A stretch of 64,000 nt of DNA from DASSFZ01 sp036514635 (GTDB lineage: Bacteria; Chloroflexota; Anaerolineae; Fen-1058), in NCBI GenBank assembly GCA_036514635.1, contig DATBWU010000155.1:1-64000 (forward strand), in the 5' to 3' direction. This document shows, piece after piece, positions 1 to 12,740 of this stretch (position 1 is its first letter; every line of letters starts with the position of its first letter). The position numbers were made by a program, and so were the translations under genes. The notes under the pieces were generated by a model. That model worked only from the letters and a program-made list of their open reading frames with translations. It ran no database searches and had not been told where the DNA came from.

Positions 1-1004
1 AGGATACGTCGTTCTACCAGCAGGTCGGCGGCGTTCCGATCGGCGTGGTGGTGACGGCCTCGGCCTGGGTGCACGCCTGGGTCAGCAGTTGCGATCCGAC
101 GCCGAGCATTACACCGGTGCTGTCGCTGCAAGGCCCCACACAATCGGGCTGCCCGAACAATTACTGGCCGATCGAATCCAATCGCATGAGGGTGGGCATC
201 GATCCGTATGGCGGCACGGATCCGCGCGGCTCGACTGTGGTGTGGAATCGGAGTTGGACCGACCCGCAAGGCTGGGGACCCTACGACTACTATTCGTCCA
301 CCCTGCCGGTTGTGACGACGGCGCAGGCACACACGGTGACGATCTTCTTGCGCGCCGTGACGACCACGCCGGCCAAGCACGACAACATTTACTTCGACGA
401 CGCCAGCCTCACCTACACCTTCCCGATGAGCGCGAGTGTCGTTCAAGACAAGCCGTGGCCGCTGCCGGCTTCGGTGACAATCACCGTGCGCGCGCCGGTA
501 TCGTTCACGCAAGTCGCCGCAGCGGCTGCGGGACCGACCGGCTCCGGCCTGGCGCTCCAATTCCTGGGCACGAGCGGCGTCACACCCACATTCGAATCGC
601 GCTGGCGCACGATACCGGCTTCGGGCGGGCGACACGTTTTCACACTCACGACCTTCGAGCTGGCTCAGCCGTTCGCGTATGCGTTCGACGTAGCGGCGCT
701 ATCGGTCGATGTCCGGCAGGATCAGGTTCCGCCATCGGGCCATCCCATCACGCTCAGCCTCACCTCGCCAGTTTCGCTCACCGGCCTGGGCGTGGTGATG
801 ACCGATCCGCTTGGTTCGGCTCTGCCCATCACCGCGGCCGGCACGAGCGTTCTCGGCCCGGACATTCTGTTCCAGTGGGTCTTCATCCCGAATCAGCCCG
901 GCGCGCACACGCTGCAGGTGAACGCCGGCCAGTTCACGCAGCCACTGGTACAGCAGGTATTCGTGGCGTCTGCGCGCGTGTACCTGCCCATCGTGCTGCG
1001 CTGA
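1..1004 (+). CDS. Secreted carbohydrate-binding-like protein, C-terminal part (5' end outside window)
   Basis: The reading frame is open from base 3 and continues from outside the window; an internal ATG at 45 is not a convincing start. The visible part begins in a jelly-roll-like domain (VGIDPYGGTDP, then NIYFDDASLTY) that resembles the domain in the protein at 39680 (VSIGIDPTGGSDP, NNDVYWDEAGL), a family-4/9/16 carbohydrate-binding fold by appearance. Beta-rich repeats follow. The protein ends in VYLPIVLR, a hydrophobic tail common on secreted Chloroflexota proteins from memory. It is probably exported and surface associated. No catalytic domain is visible. The secreted, sugar-binding reading is an inference. 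Confidence 0.6.
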   Translation, partial: DTSFYQQVGGVPIGVVVTASAWVHAWVSSCDPTPSITPVLSLQGPTQSGCPNNYWPIESNRMRVGIDPYGGTDPRGSTVVWNRSWTDPQGWGPYDYYSSTLPVVTTAQAHTVTIFLRAVTTTPAKHDNIYFDDASLTYTFPMSASVVQDKPWPLPASVTITVRAPVSFTQVAAAAAGPTGSGLALQFLGTSGVTPTFESRWRTIPASGGRHVFTLTTFELAQPFAYAFDVAALSVDVRQDQVPPSGHPITLSLTSPVSLTGLGVVMTDPLGSALPITAAGTSVLGPDILFQWVFIPNQPGAHTLQVNAGQFTQPLVQQVFVASARVYLPIVLR

Positions 1005-1012
1005 GGCGACAC

Positions 1013-2026
1013 ATGACCTGGACTCCTCCACCCGATTGGACGCGCATCACGACGATCGATTGCCACGCGGCAGGCGAGCCGCTGCGCGTCGTCACCGGCG
1101 GCTGGCCGTCGATTCCGGGTGACACGATCCTCGCCAAGCGGCGCTACTGCCGCGAGCATCTCGACCATCTGCGCCGCGCGTTGATCTTCGAGCCGCGCGG
1201 TCACGCCGACATGTATGGCTGCATCCTCACCGAGCCGGTGACGCCCGACGGCGACCTGGGTGTGCTGTTCTTGCATAACGAAGGCTACAGTACGATGTGC
1301 GGTCACGGCATCATCGGACTGATTACTGTCGTACTGGAAACCGGCCTGCTTCCACCCAAAGACCTCATCCGTCTGGACACACCCGCCGGTCGCGTAACCG
1401 CCCGCGCGAGATTCGACGGCAAGCGTGTGCGCAGTGTCGCGTTTGAGAACGTGCCCTCGTTTGCCTACGTGCTGGACGGGGAGGCAGCCGTGCCCGGCAT
1501 CGGCACGCTGCGCTACGACATCGGTTTCGGTGGCGCGTTCTATGCATACTGCAAAGCCCAGGACCTCGGCGTGCGGGTCGAGCCGGAGGGCTTCCGCAGA
1601 TTGATCGAGACCGGCATGGCGGTCAAACATGCCGTGATGACCTCGCTCCCCATCACGCATCCGTTCGAAGCCGACTTGAGCTTCCTGTACGGCACGATTA
1701 TCGACAGCGCGCCACACGGCCCCGGCGCGCACAGTCGCAACGTGTGCATCTTCGCCGAAGGCGAGGTCGATCGCTCGCCGACCGGGACGGGCGTCAGTGG
1801 GCGCATCGCGATCGAGTTCGCCCGGGGCAACGTGTCGATCAATCAACCCTTTGTGATCGAGAGTCTGATCGGCACGCGGTTCACGGGTCGGGTGATGCGG
1901 ACGACGACCTTCGGGCCATTTCAGGCCGTCGTGCCGGAAATCGAAGGGAGCGCCTGGATCACCGGTCGCAACGAGTTCCTGATCGCGCCCGATGATCCGT
2001 TGAAAGAAGGGTTCGTCCTGAGATAA
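1013..2026 (+). CDS. trans-3-hydroxy-L-proline dehydratase (proline racemase superfamily)
   Basis: Full-length proline racemase family protein of 337 residues, usual for the family; ATG at 1013 is 9 nt after the upstream stop. The first catalytic position is Cys96 (TMCGHG). The second, Cys in proline racemase (SPCGTG), is Thr257 here (DRSPTGTG). In this family a Cys/Thr pair marks trans-3-hydroxy-L-proline dehydratase (EC 4.2.1.77), which converts t3-hydroxyproline to pyrroline-2-carboxylate, so racemase activity is unlikely. No pyrroline-carboxylate reductase is visible nearby. Cytosolic. The family assignment is firm; the substrate is inferred from the catalytic pair. Confidence 0.85.
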   Translation: MTWTPPPDWTRITTIDCHAAGEPLRVVTGGWPSIPGDTILAKRRYCREHLDHLRRALIFEPRGHADMYGCILTEPVTPDGDLGVLFLHNEGYSTMCGHGIIGLITVVLETGLLPPKDLIRLDTPAGRVTARARFDGKRVRSVAFENVPSFAYVLDGEAAVPGIGTLRYDIGFGGAFYAYCKAQDLGVRVEPEGFRRLIETGMAVKHAVMTSLPITHPFEADLSFLYGTIIDSAPHGPGAHSRNVCIFAEGEVDRSPTGTGVSGRIAIEFARGNVSINQPFVIESLIGTRFTGRVMRTTTFGPFQAVVPEIEGSAWITGRNEFLIAPDDPLKEGFVLR

Positions 2027-2037
2027 ACAGAGGTTAT

Positions 2038-2170
2038 CAGCGGATGTGAAGCGGACAAACGGATTGAAACGAATACAGATGGGCGCCATCCGTTTCCATC
2101 CGCATATCCGTTCACAAGTCCGTTGACAACCCATCCGTTTCCATCCGCTTGTCCGTTCACAAGTCCGTTG
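2038..2170 (+). repeat. Period-7 palindromic intergenic repeat (ATCCGTTTGTCCGTT type)
   Basis: The left arm carries GCGGATG/GCGGACAAACGGATT. The right arm has many TCCGTTT, ATCCGCA and GTCCGTTG units, complementary to the left. Unit spacing is mostly 7 bp. The same family recurs at 5292-5445, 51847-51960 and 59918-59975. Confidence 0.75.
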
Positions 2171-2196
2171 ATGACTCTGACTTCTCGCGGTATAAT
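2168..2196 (+). promoter_or_regulatory. Sigma-70 promoter upstream of ppdK
   Basis: -35 TTGATG (2168-2173), 17-bp spacer, perfect -10 TATAAT (2191-2196). Predicted start near 2203, giving a leader of about 280 nt before ppdK, or a separate small RNA. Confidence 0.7.
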
Positions 2197-2202
2197 GCCG
2201 CC

Positions 2203-2335
2203 CTTGGAAGGGTGACAATCCTCGTCCGACCCGGCGCTAATCGTCACTACCCCTATCGGTTGGGGTGGTTACACTGTAGCCTGGCCCGCCTCTTGCGGGC
2301 CATACCATGTCAACCCAGGATCACTGGTGATTATT
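2203..2335 (+). ncRNA. Structured leader or small RNA candidate upstream of ppdK
   Basis: Non-repetitive DNA lies between a strong promoter and the next repeat. Three hairpins are visible: CCCT/AGGG at about 2210-2221, ACCCC/GGGGT at about 2249-2266, and a perfect 7-bp GGCCCGC/GCGGGCC stem (about 2283-2301). There is no U-run terminator and no convincing ORF. It matches none of the riboswitch, SRP, 6S or RNase P signatures I can recall. Its function is unknown; it could be a 5' regulatory leader of ppdK. Confidence 0.35.
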
Positions 2336-2343
2336 CACATCTC

Positions 2344-2410
2344 ACCACGGAGGCACAGAGGCACGGAGCGAAGCCTCTTGAAATCTCCGTGTACTCCGTG
2401 TCTCCGTGGT
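2344..2410 (+). repeat. Palindromic repeat, CCACGGAGGCACAGAG type
   Basis: Left arm ACCACGGAGGCACAGAGG, right arm TACTCCGTGTCTCCGTGGT, built from 8/9-bp units. The family recurs at 13515-13569, 56663-56752 and 61278-61346. A further TATAAT (2425-2430) follows directly, without a matching -35. Confidence 0.8.
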
Positions 2411-2483
2411 TATATCGACTTGTGTATAATCACCAGAGGATCACACCTGGCACGCAACTCAAACTCGCAAAGGAGTTTCAGCA

Positions 2484-5270
<2,787 letters not shown>

Positions 5271-5291
5271 GGCAACGAATAAGCATCGAAT

Positions 5292-5329
5292 AAACGGATA
5301 AGCGGATGCGCATCCGCTTATCCGTTTTT
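5292..5329 (+). terminator. Perfect palindrome terminator after ppdK
   Basis: An 18-bp arm (AAACGGATAAGCGGATGC) is followed without a gap by its exact complement, then by T's, 21 bp after the ppdK stop. The arms belong to the ATCCGTT repeat family, so a repeat is acting as the intrinsic terminator. Confidence 0.75.
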
Positions 5330-5515
5330 CATCCGCTTCCCATCCGTTGCCATCCGTTTGTCCGTTTCCCATCCGTTGATGGCCCATCCGTTGCCATCCG
5401 TTTGTCCGTTTCCCATCCGCTGACAACCCATCCGTTGACAACCCCCTCATTCTTGATTCAGGGTATACTTCTATCATAGTGAATTCCGCATTCACCATTC
5501 CGCATTCTTCATTCC
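5330..5515 (+). repeat. Period-7 repeats between ppdK and dnaG
   Basis: ATCCGTTGCC and ATCCGTTTGTCCGTTTCCC units continue to about 5445. They are followed by CATTCCGCATTCTTCATTCC units that abut the dnaG start codon. A TATACT (5464-5469) without a recognisable -35 lies between the two blocks. Confidence 0.75.
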
Positions 5516-5516
5516 C

Positions 5517-7442
5517 ATGAGCGTCATCGACGACATCAAAGACCGCATCGACATCGTCGACGTCGTCGGCGAGACGGTGAAACTGAAAAAGAGCGGGCGC
5601 ACCTTCACCGGCTTCTGCCCGTTCCACTCCAACACGCGCACGCCGTCGTTCGTCGTGTGGCCGGAGAGTGGCACGTGGAAGTGCTTCGGCGCGTGCAACA
5701 CCGGCGGCGACGTGTTCACCTTCGTCATGAAGCGCGACGGGCTGGAGTTCCGCGAGGCGCTGGAAATGCTCGCCGCGCGCACGGGCGTCGAGCTGCCGCG
5801 CCACGCAGCGCCGCAAGAAGCCGCCGACAAAAGCGATCGGCTGCGCGAGGCGGTGGCCGCCGCCGCGCAGTGGTTCAACTATCTGTTGACGCACCATCCG
5901 CAGGCGCACATCGCACGTGCTCACCTGGCGAAGCGCGGCGTTTCCGACGCGACGATCGAGACGTTCCAACTCGGCTACGCGCTCGACGACTGGCACGCGC
6001 TGCAAAACTACCTGGCCAACAAAGGCTACACGGTCGACGAAATGAGCGATGCCGGACTCCTCGTTCGCCGCGACGACGGCAACGTGTTCGATCGGTTCCG
6101 CAACCGGCTGATGATCCCGATTCACGACTGGAAGGGCCGCGCCATCGGCTTCGGCGCACGCGCGCTGAAAGAAGGCGACGAGCCGAAATATCTCAACTCG
6201 CCGCAGACCGACCTGTTCGACAAGAGCAAGACGTTGTACGGCCTGCACTTCGCCAAGAACGCGATCCGCGAATCGGGCCGGGCGGTGATCGTCGAAGGCT
6301 ACATGGACGTCATCGGCGCGCACCAGGCGGGCTTCGCCAACGTCGTCGCCTCGCTCGGCACGGCGCTGACCGAGATGCAATTCAAGCAGTTGCAGAAACT
6401 CGCTAAGCGCTTCGTCCTCGCGCTCGACGCGGACACGGCCGGCGTCAATGCCATGCTGCGCGGGCTGGATGTGGCGCGCGAAAGCCTCGACCGCGAGATG
6501 CAGCCGCTGTTCAACCCGCGCGGGCTGATCGGCTTCGAGGGCAAGCTGCAAGTCGATATTCGCGTGCTGACGCTGCCCGAAAATGTTGACCCCGACGACC
6601 TGATCCGCAGCGAGCCGCAGAAGTGGGTCGAGTTGATTGACGCGGCGAAGCCGGTTGTGCAGTACGTCATCGATACGCTGTCGGCGGGGCGCAACCTGAA
6701 CGATCCAAAGGAAAAAGCGGCGCTGTCGCGCGAGGTGATCCCGTTCGTCCGCGACGTGTCCGATCCGGTCGAGCGAGCCGCGTATGCGCAGCGATTAGCA
6801 CGGCTGCTCAAAGTCGACGAGCGTGCAGTGATGGATCAACTCGGCGGCGTGGCAGTGACCTCGAAGCGCGCGCGATCGGCGCCCGCGCCCGAACCACCCG
6901 CGCTCACGCGCCCCGTAACCGATCGCGAGCGCTACTGCCTGATCGAACTCTTGCGCGCGCCGTCGCTCAAAGAGACATTGCAGGCGATCGATGATACGCT
7001 GGCGCGCGCCGACCTGTCGCCGTTCAGCGCCGACGATTTCGAGAGCATCGCGCATCGCGAGGTGTTCCTGGCAATCCAGGCGGCATTGGAAGACAGCGAA
7101 CACCCCACTCGCGACGACGTGCTGGAGCGGCTCGACTCTTCGCTGCAAGCCGATGTGCCGGTCTGGATCGAATCGACTCCGTCGAGACCGCCGCTCGATC
7201 GGGATGTCGATGCGACGCGCGGCGTCGTCGATGCGGCGCTTCTGTTGCGCGAGCGCAATCTCAAGACGCAAGGCGCGCAGATCGAAGACCTGATCCGCAG
7301 CGCCTCGGAAGAGAACGACGCCGAGAGCATTCGCGAGCTGGGCCAATCGAAACGCGCCTTATCGGATCAACTGCTGCGCCTGTCGCGCATCCGCTACGCG
7401 CCGGAGTGGGTGCGCCAGATGCACGGCAGCACGCCGTATTAG
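5517..7442 (+). CDS. dnaG: DNA primase
   Basis: Synthesises RNA primers for replication. 641 residues. The N-terminal CHC2 zinc finger has Cys34, His37, Cys56 and Cys60. The Toprim domain carries IVEGYMD and VLALDADTAG. The C-terminal region would bind the helicase. ATG 5517 follows a CATTCTTCATTCCC repeat directly, with no Shine-Dalgarno sequence. It sits just upstream of the primary sigma factor gene, as in the classical macromolecular-synthesis arrangement, although rpoD also has its own promoter. Confidence 0.97.
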   Translation: MSVIDDIKDRIDIVDVVGETVKLKKSGRTFTGFCPFHSNTRTPSFVVWPESGTWKCFGACNTGGDVFTFVMKRDGLEFREALEMLAARTGVELPRHAAPQEAADKSDRLREAVAAAAQWFNYLLTHHPQAHIARAHLAKRGVSDATIETFQLGYALDDWHALQNYLANKGYTVDEMSDAGLLVRRDDGNVFDRFRNRLMIPIHDWKGRAIGFGARALKEGDEPKYLNSPQTDLFDKSKTLYGLHFAKNAIRESGRAVIVEGYMDVIGAHQAGFANVVASLGTALTEMQFKQLQKLAKRFVLALDADTAGVNAMLRGLDVARESLDREMQPLFNPRGLIGFEGKLQVDIRVLTLPENVDPDDLIRSEPQKWVELIDAAKPVVQYVIDTLSAGRNLNDPKEKAALSREVIPFVRDVSDPVERAAYAQRLARLLKVDERAVMDQLGGVAVTSKRARSAPAPEPPALTRPVTDRERYCLIELLRAPSLKETLQAIDDTLARADLSPFSADDFESIAHREVFLAIQAALEDSEHPTRDDVLERLDSSLQADVPVWIESTPSRPPLDRDVDATRGVVDAALLLRERNLKTQGAQIEDLIRSASEENDAESIRELGQSKRALSDQLLRLSRIRYAPEWVRQMHGSTPY

Positions 7443-7456
7443 CGCCGTGACTCCAC

Positions 7457-7485
7457 TTGCCACAATTGCGCGACCCGCGTAGAAT
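7457..7485 (+). promoter_or_regulatory. Promoter of the primary sigma factor gene
   Basis: TTGCCA (7457-7462), 17 bp, TAGAAT (7480-7485). The predicted transcription start near 7492 excludes an ATG at 7486 and supports translation from ATG 7528. Confidence 0.6.
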
Positions 7486-7527
7486 ATGCGCCCGTATCCT
7501 GACAACTGTCGATTCAGTCGTGACTCC

Positions 7528-9123
<1,596 letters not shown>

Positions 9124-9157
9124 CTTCATAGCGCGGCCTCCTGCCGCAACCAAATCG

Positions 9158-9232
9158 CGTGGACGCTGATTCACGCGGATGAACGCGGATCGAAACAGAA
9201 TCAGCGTGAATCCGCGTTTATCTGCGTCCACG
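9158..9232 (+). repeat. Palindromic repeat, CACGCGGATGAACGCGGAT type
   Basis: Left arm GTGGACGCTGATTCACGCGG, right arm ending TTATCTGCGTCCAC; imperfectly complementary arms separated by about 10 bp. Its design resembles the element inside the pst operon at 14856-14925. Confidence 0.75.
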
Positions 9233-9284
9233 AATCTTCGCGGTCGTGATAGATTCTCAAGGGTAATACTATAGCGCACTATCC

Positions 9285-9312
9285 TTGACGTGCCTCGTGC
9301 GCGTGGTATAAT
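9285..9312 (+). promoter_or_regulatory. Promoter of tRNA-Asn
   Basis: TTGACG (9285-9290), 16 bp, TATAAT (9307-9312), ending 15 nt before the tRNA 5' end. Confidence 0.75.
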
Positions 9313-9327
9313 CGCGCCCGTATTCGG

Positions 9328-9400
9328 TCCTGAGTAGCTCAATCGGCAGAGCAATCGGCTGTTAACCGATGGGTTCTGGGTTCGAGTCCCAGCTCAGGAG
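9328..9400 (+). tRNA. tRNA-Asn (GTT)
   Basis: Cloverleaf with acceptor TCCTGAG/CTCAGGA, anticodon stem ATCGG/CCGAT around loop CTGTTAA (anticodon GTT) and T-loop TTCGAGT. The discriminator is G and CCA is not encoded. Confidence 0.95.
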
Positions 9401-9488
9401 CCTGATGACGGGGAAGCAATCGCTTCCCCGTTTGCGTCCCCCTGGCCGCGCGAGCGGCTCAGGCGAACTTGCAGGTAAAATGCGCTCC

Positions 9489-10598
9489 ATGAAACGACTG
9501 ATACTCCTCACCACTCTGCTAATCTTCGTCACTGCGTGCAGTGCGCCGACGCCCACGCTGCCTCCAACCGATCTGCCACGCCCAACACAGACACCACAGC
9601 CAATCGACACGCCAACTGTCCAACCAACGAATACCCCCGCTCCAACAACTCCAGCTCCAACTCCAACTCCATCTCCCACGCCCGATGTGTTCGCGCCGTT
9701 CACCATCGAGCATCTGCGCGAGCGCGTCTACGACACCGGCCCGATCGAGATCGTCGAGACACTGGAATCGAATAGCGCCTTCACGCGATACGCCGTCGCC
9801 TATCCCAGTGACGGCTTGCGCGTGACGGCGATGATGGACGTGCCCAACGGCCCGGCGGATCAGCGCTATCCGGTGATCATCCTCAATCACGGCTACGTCG
9901 ATCCGGATCAGTTTCCAACCGGCAGTTACATTCGGGCCGAAGCCGACTACCTGGCGAGTCGGGGGTATCTCACGCTCAATCCCGATTACCGCGGTCACGC
10001 CGGATCGGAAGGCGATTCCGAAGACGCCGGCCCGAACGTGCGCGGCGAGAACACCTTCCGCGTGGGTTACGCCATCGACGTGCTGAACCTGCTGCGCGCG
10101 GTGCCATCGCTGGCGCAAGCCGACCCGGAGCGTATTGGCCTGTGGGGCCATTCGATGGGCGGCGGCATCACGCTGAAAGTGCTCACCGTCGATCGCAGCG
10201 CGATGATCAAGGCCGCCGTGCTGTACGGCGCGATGAGCGGCGACGAGACGGCCAACCTGCGCCACATCGATCGCCTGTGGCGACCCGGCCTGTACGATCA
10301 GGTCACGGCGGTCTTCGGCACGCCCGACGATCGGCCGGACAATTACGCGCGCATCTCGCCGATTCACTTCCTGGATGACACCGCCGCGCCGGTCGAAATT
10401 CATCACGGCTCGCTGGACGATCAGGTCCCGGTCGAGTGGTCGCGTGACCTGAATCAGCGACTCGCGGATGCGGGCAAGACCGTCACCTACTTCGAGTACA
10501 ACGGCTCAGGTCACTCGTTCCACGGCGAGGCGTGGGCCACATTCATGCAGCGCGTCGCCGCTTTCTTCGACCAATACGTGAAGGGCGTCAACGAGTAG
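9489..10598 (+). CDS. Lipoprotein alpha/beta hydrolase (prolyl-oligopeptidase/dienelactone hydrolase type)
   Basis: From ATG 9489 the N-terminus MKRLILLTTLLIFVTAC is a lipoprotein signal with lipid-acceptor Cys17. A Thr/Pro-rich linker of about 45 residues follows, then an alpha/beta hydrolase domain. Catalytic Ser is in GLWGHSMGGG, the acid is probably in HGSLDDQVP, and His is in GSGHSFH. It is probably anchored on the outer face of the membrane and acts on esters or peptides; the substrate is unknown. TAAAAT at 9476-9481 ends 7 nt before ATG 9489, suggesting a leaderless message. An ATG at 9480 would add three residues. Confidence 0.85.
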   Translation: MKRLILLTTLLIFVTACSAPTPTLPPTDLPRPTQTPQPIDTPTVQPTNTPAPTTPAPTPTPSPTPDVFAPFTIEHLRERVYDTGPIEIVETLESNSAFTRYAVAYPSDGLRVTAMMDVPNGPADQRYPVIILNHGYVDPDQFPTGSYIRAEADYLASRGYLTLNPDYRGHAGSEGDSEDAGPNVRGENTFRVGYAIDVLNLLRAVPSLAQADPERIGLWGHSMGGGITLKVLTVDRSAMIKAAVLYGAMSGDETANLRHIDRLWRPGLYDQVTAVFGTPDDRPDNYARISPIHFLDDTAAPVEIHHGSLDDQVPVEWSRDLNQRLADAGKTVTYFEYNGSGHSFHGEAWATFMQRVAAFFDQYVKGVNE

Positions 10599-10648
10599 GC
10601 GACGAATCGACCAACCAACTAACGAGCCAACTAACCCTCGAACCGCGA

Positions 10649-12004
10649 ATGAACAACGAACCGGCCGTCGCTTCCCTGCCCCTCGACGACATTCCACTCT
10701 CTGAATCGCTGCCCCGAGTGCGCAAAGGCGCTTTCCGCGCGTTGAGCCATCGTAACTACCGGCTGTTCTTCTTCGGCCAGATGATCTCGGTCGTCGGCAC
10801 GTGGATGCAGACGACGGCGCTGCAACTGCTCGTCGTCCGGCTGTACCGCGACGATCCGGTGCAGGCGGCCTTCTGGTTGAGCGCCGTCGGCTTCGTTCCC
10901 TTGATCCCGTTGCTCCCGTTCGCGTTGATCGGCGGATCGATTGTGGATCGATTTCCGCGCCGGACGATCGTCGTTGTCACTCAGGCGACGATGATGATCA
11001 TGGCTTTCATCCTGTTCGCGCTCACCTCCGCCAACGTCGTCACGATCGGGCACGTGCTGGGGTTGCTGGTGATTTCCGGCATCGCCAGCGCGATCGACGT
11101 TCCGGCGCGACAAACGCTCGTCATCGAGATGGTCGATAGCGACAAAGACGATCTGGCCGGCGCGATCGCGCTCAACTCGTCGATCTTCAACCTGGGGCGC
11201 GCCATCGGCCCGGCGCTGGCCGGCGTGATCGTCGCCGCCGTCGGCGAGGCCGACGCCTTTCTGCTGAACGGCCTGTCGTTTATCGCCGTGCTGATCGGCC
11301 TGCTGTTGATGCGTCTACCGCCCGGGCCAATCGAGAAGACGCGCTCCAAACTGGGCAAACACTTGCAGGATGGCTTCCGCTACATGCTCGGCGAGAAAAC
11401 TCTCCGGGTGTTGTTGTCGATGATCGCGGCGACCGCATTCCTGGCGATGCCGTTCACGCAGTGGCTGCCGCTGTTCGCCCAATACACATTGGCCGATAGC
11501 GCCGCGCCGCTGACAGGCTTCGTGTGCAGCCGCATTCAGTGCCTGACGCCGGAAGCCCTGACGCTGGGCCTGCTCAATGCGTGCTTCGGGTTTGGCGCGT
11601 TGATCGGCGCGCTGCTGGTCGCCTCGCGCAGCGCCGGGCAGGGCCGAGGGCGGATGCTGGCGATTGGCAACATCGGCTTCCCGCTGCTACTGCTGATCTT
11701 CGCAGTGTCACAATCGCTTCTCTGGTCGCTGCTATTGCTGTTCCTGGTCGGCATCGCCTGGGTGATGCAGACCTCGCTCACCAACACGCTGCTGCAATTG
11801 AACACGCCCGACGACCTGCGGGGGCGTGTGATGAGCATGTATTCGATGTTGTTTCAGGGGATGTGGCGCGTCGGCATCGTGGGGCAAGGCTTGATCGCGG
11901 CGGCGATTAGCGCGCCCTTCGCGATCGGGCTGGGTGCGGTGCTGGCGCTGGGCTACGGCATCTTCGCCGCCGTGCGCTGGCCGAGGGTTCGGAAACTAGC
12001 TTGA
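10649..12004 (+). CDS. MFS transporter (enterobactin-exporter-like family)
   Basis: 451 residues with about a dozen hydrophobic segments. The N-terminus FRALSHRNYRLFFFGQMISVVGTWMQ and later DVPARQTLVIEMV and ALNSSIFNLGRAIGPALAG are typical of the MFS_3/EntS-like branch, usually proton-driven exporters of small molecules. ATG 10649 comes directly after CCAACTAAC repeats (10606-10640), without a Shine-Dalgarno sequence. A Cys-containing loop (about residues 291-300) is unusual. Substrate unknown. Confidence 0.85.
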   Translation: MNNEPAVASLPLDDIPLSESLPRVRKGAFRALSHRNYRLFFFGQMISVVGTWMQTTALQLLVVRLYRDDPVQAAFWLSAVGFVPLIPLLPFALIGGSIVDRFPRRTIVVVTQATMMIMAFILFALTSANVVTIGHVLGLLVISGIASAIDVPARQTLVIEMVDSDKDDLAGAIALNSSIFNLGRAIGPALAGVIVAAVGEADAFLLNGLSFIAVLIGLLLMRLPPGPIEKTRSKLGKHLQDGFRYMLGEKTLRVLLSMIAATAFLAMPFTQWLPLFAQYTLADSAAPLTGFVCSRIQCLTPEALTLGLLNACFGFGALIGALLVASRSAGQGRGRMLAIGNIGFPLLLLIFAVSQSLLWSLLLLFLVGIAWVMQTSLTNTLLQLNTPDDLRGRVMSMYSMLFQGMWRVGIVGQGLIAAAISAPFAIGLGAVLALGYGIFAAVRWPRVRKLA

Positions 12005-12097
12005 ACGACGAAGGACGAACGACCAGGGGCAAAAGTCTTGGTGTTCCGTCATTCGTCATCCGTCCTTCCTCATTCTACATTCTGCATTTCTCATTCC
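12005..12097 (+). repeat. Period-7 palindromic repeat (GACGAAG/CTTCGTC type) plus CATTCTG units
   Basis: The left arm GACGAAGGACGAACGACC and the right arm CGTCATTCGTCATCCGTC are complementary. CATTCTACATTCTGCATTTC units follow. The last unit contains the stop codon of the minus-strand gene that ends at 12091. Confidence 0.8.
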
Positions 12098-12687
12098 GCC
12101 TTTACCCTGTCGCACAGCTCGCGATAACCGTCTTCGCCTAAAATCAGAATCGCTTCCTCGCGATAAACTTCATATAATGGTCGGGCCTGCGCGGCAGGCC
12201 GCTGGCATCCGCCACCCGGAAAATCAAGCGGAGTCTCATCATCCACCGTCATCGCGTCGTGCTCGTGATACAGCGGATAGATCGCGCAGAAATACGGCTT
12301 GAGTCCGGGCCAGCCCAGGCGGTGCGCCTCTGATGCGACTTGTAGCGCGCACTTACGATCGGGGCGCAAGAACACGCAGCACGTCTGGCCGGGCCGCGCC
12401 GGATCGTCGACGGTCGTCGTGCCTTGCTCGTAACCCAGCGGCCAGTTCTCGTCAGGCTCGCCGGGCGAGAACCACTGTGATTCGTCGCGCCGCTCCGGCG
12501 GCAGAACCGGCTTGACGATCTCCGCCGACTCCAGAATGCGCGCAACGTGTTTCGACTCGACCCACACGCCACCGCTGCAGCACGCCGCCTGGCATTCCTT
12601 CAGCGCACAGCGCTCGATCGGCATCGGGCGCAGCACTTTCGGATCGATGCGGATTCCCCCGATGATCAGCGATTCGTCAGTCTCCAT
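12091..12687 (-). CDS. DUF3109 family cysteine-rich protein
   Basis: 198 residues with CALKECQAACC near residues 27-37 and further cysteines at TCCVFL, KCAL, YFCAIYP and GGGCQR, the pattern of the DUF3109/YkgJ-like metal-chelating family. The cysteines could bind zinc or an iron-sulfur cluster; the biochemical role is not established. The TGA stop lies inside the neighbouring CATTCTG-type repeat, so the C-terminus may have been set by the repeat. The gene is on the same strand as the pst genes but looks unrelated to phosphate uptake. Confidence 0.8.
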   Translation of the reverse strand: METDESLIIGGIRIDPKVLRPMPIERCALKECQAACCSGGVWVESKHVARILESAEIVKPVLPPERRDESQWFSPGEPDENWPLGYEQGTTTVDDPARPGQTCCVFLRPDRKCALQVASEAHRLGWPGLKPYFCAIYPLYHEHDAMTVDDETPLDFPGGGCQRPAAQARPLYEVYREEAILILGEDGYRELCDRVKAE

Positions 12688-12740
12688 GTACTCCCCCCGC
12701 GTTTGGATCCACCTGTAAAGGCATCAAGGCAACGGATAAC

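Noticed and set aside
89..2026. A 645-codon fusion of the upstream frame with the hydroxyproline dehydratase
   Set aside because: The first 308 codons are the secreted protein gene read out of frame; the family's usual length starts at ATG 1013.
893..2218. 441-codon minus-strand frame opposite the hydroxyproline dehydratase
   Set aside because: Shadow of the real gene; it also reads through repeat DNA (repeated GWKRMG) and has no start context.
2203..2335. SRP RNA, 6S RNA or known riboswitch in the ppdK leader
   Set aside because: The conserved GGAAGGAAGCAGCC of SRP RNA and signatures of common riboswitches are absent; left as an unclassified candidate.
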